DNA of 9,971 nucleotides from NCBI GenBank assembly GCA_016178435.1, contig JACOTK010000111.1:1-9971 (forward strand), read 5' to 3'. Below are positions 1-6,544 of this stretch, piece by piece. The translations under genes and the position numbers were made by a program. The stretch's first letter is position 1. Every line of letters starts with the position of its first letter. The notes under the pieces were generated by a model. It saw only the letters and a list, made by a program, of their open reading frames with translations. It was not told where the DNA came from and ran no database searches. Origin of the DNA: Actinomycetota bacterium. Lineage in GTDB: Bacteria > Actinomycetota > Acidimicrobiia > Acidimicrobiales > CADCSY01.

Positions 1-611
1 ACCGACAGCGCCTCGAGGAGCGCCTGTGTGGTGCCCACCGCCCCGAAGATGCCACCTGACATCTCCACCATGGACAGCGATGGCGGCAGGGCCGAGGCCT
101 CGGTGGGACTCGATGCATCCTCCAGGAGCAGGCATTCGAAACCTCGATCGTTGGCGCTGCGCAAGGTGGAGTGCACCGGTCCCTGTAAGCCGAGGCCGGC
201 CACCACCACCAGGTCGCGTCCCGCGGCGCGCAGCTCCGCATCGAGGCTGCTGGCGAAGAAGCCGTCGAAGCCCCATGCGTCGATGACCACATCGCCCGGT
301 TCGGGCTCGATGACCAACTCGGCGCCCGGACTGCCGAGAACCGGCAGGCGTCCACGCGCCGACTCACGTCCCACGGGGCACAGGTGGCGCACGAGGAAGA
401 TCTTGACCCCGATGCGACGAAGGTGCGCAGCGATGGCGGCGGATGTCGCCGCCATCGCCTGACCCTCGTCCGTCCGCTCCGCCCACCACCGCTGGGCCCC
501 GGCCACAACCAGGGCCAAGCGGTGAGGGATGAGGTCTTCGTCATACGGCCACGGATAGGGGGATGACCCGGCAACCGTGACCGGCGGAGCGTCCAGACGG
601 ATGGCACTCAC
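1..611 (-). CDS. isochorismatase-fold protein lacking the catalytic triad (partial, 3' end off the window)
   Basis: The minus strand is open from a GTG at 611 to the left edge and gives 203 residues, close to the usual length of about 200-230. The GTG shares one base with the TAG stop of the BMP gene, so the two are probably translationally coupled; no strong ribosome binding site is visible. The fold is recognisable from the central strand LALVVAGAQ (residues 32-40), DGFFASSLDAELRA (116-129), and GPVHSTLRSANDRGF followed by LLLEDA (144-166). These match the order of motifs in cysteine hydrolases such as biuret or peroxyureidoacrylate hydrolase. The catalytic residues do not match. By alignment to family motifs, the Asp of LLVIDMQ is Gly38, the Lys before the FF motif is Ala112, and the Cys of TNVCVEST is Pro145. 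I infer a non-catalytic partner or binding protein. Its neighbours suggest a role with the imported compound. The true C-terminus is not visible. Confidence 0.8.
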   Translation of the reverse strand, partial: MSAIRLDAPPVTVAGSSPYPWPYDEDLIPHRLALVVAGAQRWWAERTDEGQAMAATSAAIAAHLRRIGVKIFLVRHLCPVGRESARGRLPVLGSPGAELVIEPEPGDVVIDAWGFDGFFASSLDAELRAAGRDLVVVAGLGLQGPVHSTLRSANDRGFECLLLEDASSPTEASALPPSLSMVEMSGGIFGAVGTTQALLEALS

Positions 612-1798
612 TAGGAAGGCATCTTCCCGACAACGCCCTTGACGAGGTAGTCCATGTTCTCGAGATCGGCGTAGCTGGGGATGGTTCCCGCGGGGACCTT
701 CTCCACACCGTCCTGATCGACAACCGGTCCGGCAAACGGCGAGCCTGCGCCCGAGATGTCGGCCTTGGCCTTCTCGACCAGTGCCTTGGTCTCGTCGGTC
801 ACCATGGGACCGAAGATCGACTGCACCAGTGGTGACAGCTCGCCCTCGGCCGGGTCGGACTTGTAGCCGGCCCGGAAGTTGTCGTTGTACTTGCTGCCGG
901 TGAAGTCGCCGGCGAGCACCGTCTTGACCATGTCCACGTAGAGAGGTCCCCAGTCCCATTCGGAACCGGTGATCCAACCCTTGGGAGCCAGGCTCGATGC
1001 ATCGGCGTGGTAGCCGACCGACATCGCTCCGGCTGCCTCGGCGGTCTTGATGATGGTGCCGGTGCAGTCCTGGTGTTGGGTCAACACGTCGATGCCCTGG
1101 CCCAGCAGGCTCTTTGCCGCATCGGCCTGCTTGCCGGGGTCACACCACGAGGACGTGAACACGGTATAGGTCTCCACTGCCGGGTTCACCGAGGCCGCCC
1201 CACGCTGGAAGGCGTTGATGTTGAGCAACGTCTGGGGGATGGGGAAGGCGGCGACATAGCCCAACTTGTTGGTCTTCGTGGCCTTGCCCGCCGCGATGCC
1301 CGCCAGATAGACCGGCTCGTAGACGTTGCCGAAGAACGTGCCGATGTTGGCGGGAACCTTGCCCTCGATCACGTTGCCCTGTTGCAGGACGGCCACATCG
1401 GGATGACGCGCTGCGATCTTCAGGGCGTAGTCCTTGTGGCCGAAGCTCGTGGTGAAGATGATCTTGGCGCCCTTCTTGATCATCCCCTCGACCACCCGCT
1501 CGGCTTCGGCGGTCTCCGGAACGTTCTCCGCCTGGAGGACCTCGAGGTCGGGGTAGGCCTTCTTCACCGCCTCGCTGCCGTCGTAGGCGGCCTGGTTGTA
1601 GCCGAAGTCGTCCTTCGGGCCGACGAAGATGAACCCGATCGCCTTGCCGCCGACACCGGGGGCATCGGCCTTTGCCGCAGACGACGTCTCCGATTTCGCC
1701 GCGGTCTTCTCATCGTTCGAATCGCCACAGGCACTGAAGAGCAGGGCTGCCCCTGCCATCAACGCCAACGATCTCTTCCAATGCTTCGTGATGCTCAT
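611..1798 (-). CDS. BMP/PnrA-family ABC transporter substrate-binding lipoprotein
   Basis: This is a 395-residue extracytoplasmic binding protein, the usual length for the family. It has a lipoprotein signal: basic start with K5, K8 and R9, hydrophobic core at 10-22, and lipobox LFSAC with the modified Cys24. A linker rich in Ser, Ala and Lys follows (25-48). The mature domain opens with IGFIFVGPKDDFGYNQA (54-70), the first ligand-site segment of BMP proteins. It continues through a GNV-type strand (141-143), the FFGNVYEPVYLAG helix (155-167) and a C-terminal segment ending DYLVKGVVG, typical of the PnrA/Med group. Known members bind purine nucleosides or related compounds; the exact ligand cannot be read here. 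Cys219 and Cys245 are the only cysteines in the mature part apart from the lipid anchor, and they could form a disulfide. The ATG at 1798 has a good purine-rich ribosome binding site (GGAAAGGGAAG). It lies 91 bases after the permease gene and abuts the isochorismatase-like gene. Confidence 0.93.
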   Translation of the reverse strand: MSITKHWKRSLALMAGAALLFSACGDSNDEKTAAKSETSSAAKADAPGVGGKAIGFIFVGPKDDFGYNQAAYDGSEAVKKAYPDLEVLQAENVPETAEAERVVEGMIKKGAKIIFTTSFGHKDYALKIAARHPDVAVLQQGNVIEGKVPANIGTFFGNVYEPVYLAGIAAGKATKTNKLGYVAAFPIPQTLLNINAFQRGAASVNPAVETYTVFTSSWCDPGKQADAAKSLLGQGIDVLTQHQDCTGTIIKTAEAAGAMSVGYHADASSLAPKGWITGSEWDWGPLYVDMVKTVLAGDFTGSKYNDNFRAGYKSDPAEGELSPLVQSIFGPMVTDETKALVEKAKADISGAGSPFAGPVVDQDGVEKVPAGTIPSYADLENMDYLVKGVVGKMPS

Positions 1799-1870
1799 AC
1801 TTCCCTTTCCTGTTGTGCTGTTTCTCGTTGTTGAGAGGTTGCTGTTGTGTTCCGAGGTTGCTCGGTGTTG
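1799..1870 (-). promoter_or_regulatory. U-poor, CAAC-rich untranslated leader with strong RBS before the BMP gene
   Basis: Read on the minus strand, these 72 bases contain only four T and six CAAC tetranucleotides, then a purine-rich Shine-Dalgarno (AGGAAAGGGAAG) just before the ATG. Such a leader should be almost unstructured. The other operon genes overlap by four bases, so this is the one place where translation of the binding protein can be set independently. I infer a role in raising binding-protein expression above the membrane components. No convincing promoter is visible inside it. Confidence 0.45.
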
Positions 1871-1886
1871 CGGGCCGCCGAGCCCG
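1871..1886 (-). other. small stem-loop after the second permease gene
   Basis: A perfect 5-bp GC stem (CGGGC with GCCCG, six-base loop) lies just past the TGA of the permease gene at 1890. There is no U tract, so it is not a standard intrinsic terminator. It could protect or process the mRNA between permease and BMP cistrons. A stem this short can occur by chance in DNA of this base composition. Confidence 0.2.
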
Positions 1887-1889
1887 ACC

Positions 1890-2843
1890 TCAGCTGACCG
1901 GTGGTGCGTCGAACACCTCCGCCAGCCCCTCGGGCGCCCGTTGGAAGCTGCGCTTTGCCAACACGACGAGCACCGCCAGGGTCATCACGTAGGGCAGGGC
2001 GTCGAGGACGAACTGGTTGACCCCGACGTTTCGCACCTGCAGCTCGGGGCCCAACGCCAGGGCTGCTCCGAACAGATAGGCGCCGCCCATCGCCCACAGC
2101 GGATGCCACGATGCGAAGATGACCAGGGCTACCGCGATGAACCCTCGGCCCTGGGTCATGTTCTCGAACCACGTCAATGCCACGGCGGTCGAGAGCTGCG
2201 CGCCGCCGATGCCGGCGAGCAGGCCCCCCAGTCCAACGGCGATGTAGCGGATCCTCTCGGGCGAGTAGCCGTACGAGGAGAGCACCGGCGCCCGCTCGCC
2301 GGCGCCTCGCAGCAGCAGGCCCCACCGGGTGCGGAACAACAGGAACCACACCGCCGGACCCAGTGCGAACGAGAGGTAGGTCAGCGGATCGTGGTTGAAC
2401 AAGATGTCGCCCACGGCGGGAATCGACGAGAGCCCGGGAATGGCATAGGGCTTGAAGCCGTTGATCTCGCGACTGACATAGGACGCCCCGAAGAGCGAGG
2501 TCAGCCCCAGGCCCAGGAACATGATCACCAGGCCGTTGGCGAGTTGGTTGGCCCCCCGGGCGATCACGAGATAGGCATGCAGCAGAGCCAGCGCGCCGCC
2601 GACCGCCGCCGCTCCGAGCACGCCGAACCAAGGGTTGCCGGTCTCGGCGGTCACGGCATAGGCGCTCATGGCGCCGGCCAGCATGCAGCCCTCGGTGCCG
2701 ACGTTGATGACGCCGGCACGCTCGGAGATGGTCTCCCCCAGTGCCGCATAGAAGATCGACGTGCCGCTGCGAACGGCGCCGACCAGGACCGACACGATCA
2801 GGAGCTGGCCACCGACATCGGTTGCGGCCTGTGCGGCGATCAT
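1890..2843 (-). CDS. ABC transporter permease, BMP-type nucleoside uptake (NupQ/YufQ-like)
   Basis: This 317-residue membrane protein forms part of the translocation channel. It is hydrophobic throughout, with a first segment at about 13-35 and repeated segments to the C-terminus. The conserved stretch ERAGVINVGTEG (41-52) sits where family members have ER-GV-N-G-EG. Near the C-terminus, RGFIAVALVIFASWHPL is the usual signature of this branch of BPD_transp_2 permeases, which pair with a fused double ATPase and a BMP binding protein. The ATG at 2843 overlaps the stop of the upstream permease (ATGA). The gene is shorter than its partner permease, as is normal for the pair. The substrate is inferred from the family (nucleosides or purine-related compounds). 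Confidence 0.92.
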   Translation of the reverse strand: MIAAQAATDVGGQLLIVSVLVGAVRSGTSIFYAALGETISERAGVINVGTEGCMLAGAMSAYAVTAETGNPWFGVLGAAAVGGALALLHAYLVIARGANQLANGLVIMFLGLGLTSLFGASYVSREINGFKPYAIPGLSSIPAVGDILFNHDPLTYLSFALGPAVWFLLFRTRWGLLLRGAGERAPVLSSYGYSPERIRYIAVGLGGLLAGIGGAQLSTAVALTWFENMTQGRGFIAVALVIFASWHPLWAMGGAYLFGAALALGPELQVRNVGVNQFVLDALPYVMTLAVLVVLAKRSFQRAPEGLAEVFDAPPVS

Positions 2844-3928
2844 CGCGACGCTCCCGCAAGGCGGGGCTTCTTGCCGAGCACGGCGAAGAGCACGAAGGCC
2901 ATCAGGACGTTGACCGAGGCTGCGGGAAGTCCCGCATCGATCTGCAGGCTGTCGCCGGCGACGGCGATGGCGCCGAGCAGCAGCGCGGCGCCCGCTATTC
3001 GTATGGGGTGATGGCCGGCCAGCCAGCTCGCCAGGAACCCGATGTAGCCGAAGCCGAAGGTCATGCCGGGACGGAGCTGGCCCTCGACGCCGGCGAAGTG
3101 GATGGCCCCGGCGAGCCCCGCCATGGCGCCTCCGGTGATGAGTCCCGAGAGAAGCAGCTTGGCCACCGGCAGCCCGGCACGTCGAGCCGCCTCACCGTTG
3201 CCGCCGGCGACCCGAAGTTGGAACCCCCAGCTGGTCGATCGCAAGAGGAGCCAGATGCCGACCGCTGCGGCCATGGCGATGAAGACCCCGAGGTGGATCC
3301 GTCCGTCGCTTCCGAACGTCGGCAGGCGGGTCTCGTCGGCAAGCGGCTTGCTCGCGAGCTGGCCGAAGCCTGCACTGTCCTTCCATGGTCCCGAGATCAG
3401 GTAGAGCAGCACGTCGATGGCGATGTAGTTGAGCAACAGGGTGGAGATGGCCTCGTTGATGCCCGCTCCCACCCGCAACACGCCCGCAAGCGCCGCCCAC
3501 AGTGCCCCGGCGACCATCGCCCCGACGAGCATCGCCACCATCACCAGGCCCGATGCCACCTTGCCCTCGAGGCCAAGCGCGACGCCCGCCGCCGCGATAC
3601 CACCCATGACGATCTGGCCTTCACCACCGAGGTTGACGAGGCCACCTCGTGCGGGAACCGCGACGGCGAGAGCCGCCAGCAGGAACGGAGCCGCCTTGAT
3701 GAGGACCTCGCTGAGTGAGGCCGAGTTCATGAGCGTCGAGTCGAACATGTCCCGGTAGGCGACGAAGGGATTGACCCCCTTGAGCGCCATGAAGGCGCCG
3801 AAGACCGCCAGGGCGCCGAGGTAGGCAACCACCCAGCTCCCGACACGACGGGCCAGGTCGTTGGTTCCCTTGGTGGGCGCCTCGGGCGCCACCGTGATCT
3901 CCTCGGGGGGCGAATCGATGACCGTCAT
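2840..3928 (-). CDS. ABC transporter permease, BMP-type nucleoside uptake (NupP/YufP-like)
   Basis: This 362-residue integral membrane protein is the larger of two channel subunits. It has a Pro/Glu-rich cytoplasmic N-terminus (1-27), then hydrophobic segments at about 31-50, 75-92, 107-120, 124-150, 160-178, 212-229, 258-280, 291-304, 311-327 and 335-351. Family motifs are GGLVNLGGEGQI (95-106), the ATPase-coupling-like NEAISTLLLNYIA (158-170), and LRVAGGNGEAARRAGL (238-253). The ATG at 3928 overlaps the ATPase stop by four bases, and the TGA at 2840 overlaps the next permease start in the same way. It should work as a heterodimer with that permease. Confidence 0.92.
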   Translation of the reverse strand: MTVIDSPPEEITVAPEAPTKGTNDLARRVGSWVVAYLGALAVFGAFMALKGVNPFVAYRDMFDSTLMNSASLSEVLIKAAPFLLAALAVAVPARGGLVNLGGEGQIVMGGIAAAGVALGLEGKVASGLVMVAMLVGAMVAGALWAALAGVLRVGAGINEAISTLLLNYIAIDVLLYLISGPWKDSAGFGQLASKPLADETRLPTFGSDGRIHLGVFIAMAAAVGIWLLLRSTSWGFQLRVAGGNGEAARRAGLPVAKLLLSGLITGGAMAGLAGAIHFAGVEGQLRPGMTFGFGYIGFLASWLAGHHPIRIAGAALLLGAIAVAGDSLQIDAGLPAASVNVLMAFVLFAVLGKKPRLAGASR

Positions 3929-5478
3929 TCCGAACCTCCGAGCATGAGTTGGCCAATGGCATAGCGATCAACCTCACCGGGCGTCACCACACCGGCCAGA
4001 TGGCCGTTGTGCAACACCGCGATCTGATCCGACAGCTCCATGAGCTCGTCGAGGTCCTCCGAGATGAACAGGACACCCGCACCCGCCTCCCGCTGGGCGA
4101 GAAGCAGCTCCTGGGTGCGTCTGGTCGTCGCCACGTCCAGACCACGACTCGGATAGGCCGCGACCAACAAGGTGCAATCGACCCCGAAGGCCCGGGTCAA
4201 CATGACCCGCTGCACGTTGCCACCCGAGAGGTCCGCCACCGTTCGGTCGTGGGCGACCATGCGCAGCCCGATCTGTCGGTCCAGCTCGGCGACCAGTTCG
4301 CGTGCCCGAGCCCAGTCGATGCCCAAGCCCTTGCGCAGCGAGGACAGATTGCTCAGCGCGAGATGCTCGGTGACATCGAGACCGGGCACGACCGCGTCAC
4401 TGATGGGGTCCTCGGGGATGCCCACGGCGCCCAGAGCGAGGGCGGCGCCCGGGTCGGACTTCGCCATCTCGACCGCCGCGATGTGGATGTCGCCCGTGTG
4501 CAGCGGTCGAAGGCCCAACACCGCCTCGTAGAGCTCTCGCTGGCCACTGCCCGCGACCCCCGCAACGCCCATCACCTCGCCGGCCTTGACCTCGAGGTGG
4601 ATGTCATGCAGCGCCGTGTTGCCCCCGTCGCCACGCACGTGCACGCCGGTGACCCGCAGGGCCGCGGGTCGATCGGCGGGCGGGTCGGAGCGCTCGACCG
4701 GCAGCGGCGGCACCTCGCGTCCGACCATGGCGCTGATGAGCGCACGGTCATCGACCGTGGTGGGGTCGATGCCGCTGCCGACCATGCGCCCTGCCCGCAG
4801 GATCGACAGTCGATCGGCGATGGCACGGGTCTCGTGAAGCTTGTGGGTGATGATGACCACCGCCAAGCCCTTGGCCCGCAGGCTGCGAATCGCCGTGAAG
4901 AGGCCGTCGACCTCCTGGGGGGCGAGCACGCTGGTGGGCTCGTCGAGGATCACCAGCCGCGCTCCGCTCATGAGAACCTTGAGGATCTCGACCCGCTGAC
5001 GCTCACCAATCGAGAGGTGGCGCACCAGGGCCTTGGGGTCGACCGAGAACCCGAGCTCGGCGCCGGCGTCGAGAATCTGGCGCTCGACGGCCTGGCGGCG
5101 GTACCGGAACCCACCACCGGGCAGCGACAGTGCGATGTTCTCCGCCACGGTGAAGGCAGGAATGAGCCGCAGGTCCTGAAAGACCATGCCGATGCCGAGC
5201 GCACGCGCATCGGCCGGCGAGTCCAGCCTGTGCACCACCCCGTCCACCAGAATCTCACCGGCGTCGGGTTGGTAGACCCCGTAGAGCAGCTTCATCAGGG
5301 TGCTCTTGCCGGCGCCGTTCTCACCCAGGAGCGAGTGCACCTCGCCGGATCGCACGTCGAAGTCGACGTCACCGGTTGCCACAAGGTCACCGAAGCGCTT
5401 CGTCAGCCCCCGCACCTCGATGATCGAGGGCGACTGTTTCGTGCGGTCCGCCGATGGCTCCAACGTCGCAATGCTCAT
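3925..5478 (-). CDS. ABC transporter ATPase, two fused nucleotide-binding domains (NupO/YufO-like)
   Basis: This 517-residue cytoplasmic protein energises uptake. Domain 1 is complete: Walker A GENGAGKST (52-60), Q-loop Gln101, signature LSIGE (155-159), Walker B LVILDE (175-180) and switch His212. Domain 2 has GVAGVAGSGQRE (304-315) in place of a Walker A Lys-Ser/Thr, signature LSGGN (417-421) and LLVAAYPSRGLDV (437-449) for Walker B. Loss of the second Walker A lysine is normal for the ribose/nucleoside ABC class, so domain 2 is probably the non-hydrolysing half. I chose the ATG at 5478: it overlaps the stop of the GntR gene as ATGA and follows GGAAGG at suitable distance. An in-frame GTG at 5493 would add five residues but has no good site. 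Confidence 0.94.
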   Translation of the reverse strand: MSIATLEPSADRTKQSPSIIEVRGLTKRFGDLVATGDVDFDVRSGEVHSLLGENGAGKSTLMKLLYGVYQPDAGEILVDGVVHRLDSPADARALGIGMVFQDLRLIPAFTVAENIALSLPGGGFRYRRQAVERQILDAGAELGFSVDPKALVRHLSIGERQRVEILKVLMSGARLVILDEPTSVLAPQEVDGLFTAIRSLRAKGLAVVIITHKLHETRAIADRLSILRAGRMVGSGIDPTTVDDRALISAMVGREVPPLPVERSDPPADRPAALRVTGVHVRGDGGNTALHDIHLEVKAGEVMGVAGVAGSGQRELYEAVLGLRPLHTGDIHIAAVEMAKSDPGAALALGAVGIPEDPISDAVVPGLDVTEHLALSNLSSLRKGLGIDWARARELVAELDRQIGLRMVAHDRTVADLSGGNVQRVMLTRAFGVDCTLLVAAYPSRGLDVATTRRTQELLLAQREAGAGVLFISEDLDELMELSDQIAVLHNGHLAGVVTPGEVDRYAIGQLMLGGSE

Positions 5479-6221
5479 GGTCGTCCCTTCCACTCGGGTC
5501 TTCTCTCGCTTCTCTCGCCGGAGATCATGCGGGCCAGCGCGAGTGCGGCTCGTTCCTCGACGACCGCCATCGACTCACCCAGGTGGGCGAGCAGCGCCGC
5601 TGCCGCCCGGTTGACCTCACCACACGCCAGCGACTTCACAATGGCCAGGTGCTGGGCGATCGTGGCGGCCACCCGCTCCACGGTGAGGAAGTCGTGCATG
5701 CGCACCACTCGAATGCGCTCGTTGACGCCGGCCAGGGTCTCGACGATCACCCGGTTGCCGGCGGCGCTCACCAAACCGAGATGGAACTCCTCGTCGACCA
5801 ACACGAACTCGGGCGAAGGCGCCGGCGGGTCGAGCGCGAGCGCCGACCACTCCTCGATGAGACGCTCGATGATGGCCTGGTCATGGCGCACGCCCAGCCG
5901 TTGGGGGCGGAGCATTGCCTCACGCTCGAGGGCAATGCGCATCTCGTAGAGCTCGTGGACCTCCCCGAGGTCGGGGATGCTCGGGCGGTAGCCGCCCTCG
6001 ATATGACGATCGACCAGACCCTCGTGATGCAGGCGGGTCAGCGCCTCTCGAATCGGCGTGCGGGACACCCCCACCAGGGTGGCCAGGCGCTCTTCGCCCA
6101 AACGCTCCATCACGGGAAACTCACCCATCAACAAGCGTCGCTTCAGGTCGCCGTAGGCCCGATCCGCTCTCGACTGCCCAGGGGCCTCAGGAGTGTCTGG
6201 CGTGGACAGCGCTGTATACAC
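5475..6221 (-). CDS. GntR-family transcriptional regulator, FadR/FCD subfamily
   Basis: This 248-residue regulator is the first gene of the transport operon and probably its ligand-responsive repressor. The winged helix-turn-helix spans about 17-80, with LATLVGVSRTPIREALTRL (46-64) as the GntR recognition region. The FCD effector domain follows (about 85-230). Its likely metal or ligand residues are Asp143 and His147 in DEEFH, His191 in AQHLAI and His213 in AHLGES, the normal Asp-His-His-His set. The start is the GTG at 6221: no other start lies in frame ahead of the DNA-binding domain. It has no Shine-Dalgarno and a -10-like element lies 7 bases upstream, so the mRNA may be leaderless. A TGTATACA palindrome overlaps the start, which points to autorepression. 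The effector is unknown; it may be the imported compound or a derivative. Confidence 0.92.
   Translation of the reverse strand: MYTALSTPDTPEAPGQSRADRAYGDLKRRLLMGEFPVMERLGEERLATLVGVSRTPIREALTRLHHEGLVDRHIEGGYRPSIPDLGEVHELYEMRIALEREAMLRPQRLGVRHDQAIIERLIEEWSALALDPPAPSPEFVLVDEEFHLGLVSAAGNRVIVETLAGVNERIRVVRMHDFLTVERVAATIAQHLAIVKSLACGEVNRAAAALLAHLGESMAVVEERAALALARMISGERSERRPEWKGRP
6213..6220. promoter_or_regulatory. TGTATACA palindrome, probable GntR operator
   Basis: A perfect 8-bp palindrome overlaps the GTG start of the FCD regulator gene and, if the transcript is leaderless, its +1 region. FCD-type GntR regulators often bind short palindromes with a GTATAC core (family knowledge). I found no second copy in the window. 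The symmetry does not extend beyond 8 bp. Confidence 0.5.
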
Positions 6222-6228
6222 GCAGGTC

Positions 6229-6234
6229 AGAATA
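6229..6234 (-). promoter_or_regulatory. -10-like element for the GntR/transport operon
   Basis: TATTCT on the minus strand ends seven bases before the GTG at 6221, the spacing expected if transcription starts at or next to the start codon. No clear -35 element is visible at 16-18 bases upstream. Together with the missing Shine-Dalgarno this supports a leaderless mRNA. Confidence 0.35.
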
Positions 6235-6377
6235 GGTATTTGGAACGTCTGGAGGATTTCCCCCCTGTATCGGCTCGGTCAGCAGCTCATGACACTTTTC
6301 TGACTGCAACGGGAGGACGTGCTCGCCCAACGGCTCGTGATCGCCGGACCGGACGGCTTGTGTGACACCCCCGTCCT

Positions 6378-6424
6378 GAAAAAGGGAAAGAGACTGGCCC
6401 GGGGGGGGTGGACCAGTCTCTTTC
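6378..6424 (-). terminator. 12-bp hairpin with U5 tail on the minus strand (terminator-like, G8/C8 loop)
   Basis: GAAAGAGACTGG (6386-6397) pairs perfectly with CCAGTCTCTTTC (6413-6424) around a 15-base loop that contains eight consecutive G on the plus strand. Read on the minus strand, the stem is followed after two C by five T, as in an intrinsic terminator. No gene on the minus strand ends here, since the flanking genes diverge, so it would terminate an antisense or independent small transcript. On the plus strand there is no U tract. Confidence 0.4.
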
Positions 6425-6434
6425 GGTATTGCAG

Positions 6435-6469
6435 GCGAGGAATCGATCGGGGGGGGATCGGTTCCTCGC
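6435..6469. other. 14-bp hairpin with seven-G loop
   Basis: GCGAGGAATCGATC (6435-6448) pairs with GATCGGTTCCTCGC (6456-6469) with one G-T wobble. The loop is seven G on the plus strand, or seven C on the minus strand. It begins 10 bases after the previous hairpin, and the two share the unusual G8 tract although their stems are unrelated in sequence. Confidence 0.6.
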
Positions 6470-6513
6470 GGTGTGTCACCATCATGACCGACCTCGGGTA
6501 ATCTGTCCAACAG

Positions 6514-6526
6514 GTATTAGGAATAC
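6514..6526. promoter_or_regulatory. GTATT-AGG-AATAC dyad upstream of the LysR gene
   Basis: A perfect 5-3-5 inverted repeat lies just upstream of the -10-like element of the LysR gene. LysR-type regulators commonly bind AT-rich dyads in their own promoters. This one does not have the exact T-N11-A spacing, so assignment to this regulator is inference. Confidence 0.35.
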
Positions 6527-6530
6527 TTGC

Positions 6531-6536
6531 TATCAT
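6531..6536 (+). promoter_or_regulatory. -10-like element for the LysR operon
   Basis: TATCAT ends eight bases before the ATG at 6545. There is no Shine-Dalgarno between them, so the transcript is probably leaderless or nearly so. No clear -35 hexamer is present at standard spacing. Confidence 0.35.
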
Positions 6537-6544
6537 CCAAAGCG

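Larger units (their letters stand above)
6222..6544. other. 323-base divergent intergenic region
   Basis: This region separates the minus-strand transport operon from the plus-strand LysR operon. Its two ends carry the presumed promoters and operators. Bases 6362-6479 hold an outer 7-bp stem (GTGACAC with GTGTCAC) that encloses two tandem hairpins with G8 tracts. Bases 6235-6361 show no convincing gene or motif. Short reading frames here have no start signals or recognisable products. Confidence 0.7.

Noticed and set aside
28..462. Plus-strand open frames of 60-144 residues at the left end
   Set aside because: They lie opposite the isochorismatase-like gene, encode low-complexity Pro/Arg-rich products and match no family. 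The minus-strand frame has clear fold motifs.
3949..5949. A 666-residue plus-strand open frame
   Set aside because: It lies antisense to the ABC ATPase and GntR genes. Its His/Gln/Gly/Arg-rich composition is typical of an antisense frame in high-G+C DNA.
6401..6456. The two G8 tracts as sequencing artefacts or phase-variable repeats
   Set aside because: Homopolymer errors are possible, but both tracts are centred in otherwise perfect hairpins, which chance or error would not explain. They lie outside coding sequence, so coding phase variation does not apply.
6527..6544. TTG start upstream of the LysR ATG
   Set aside because: The family N-terminus begins at MDLRQL (6545), and the extra codons overlap the probable -10 element.
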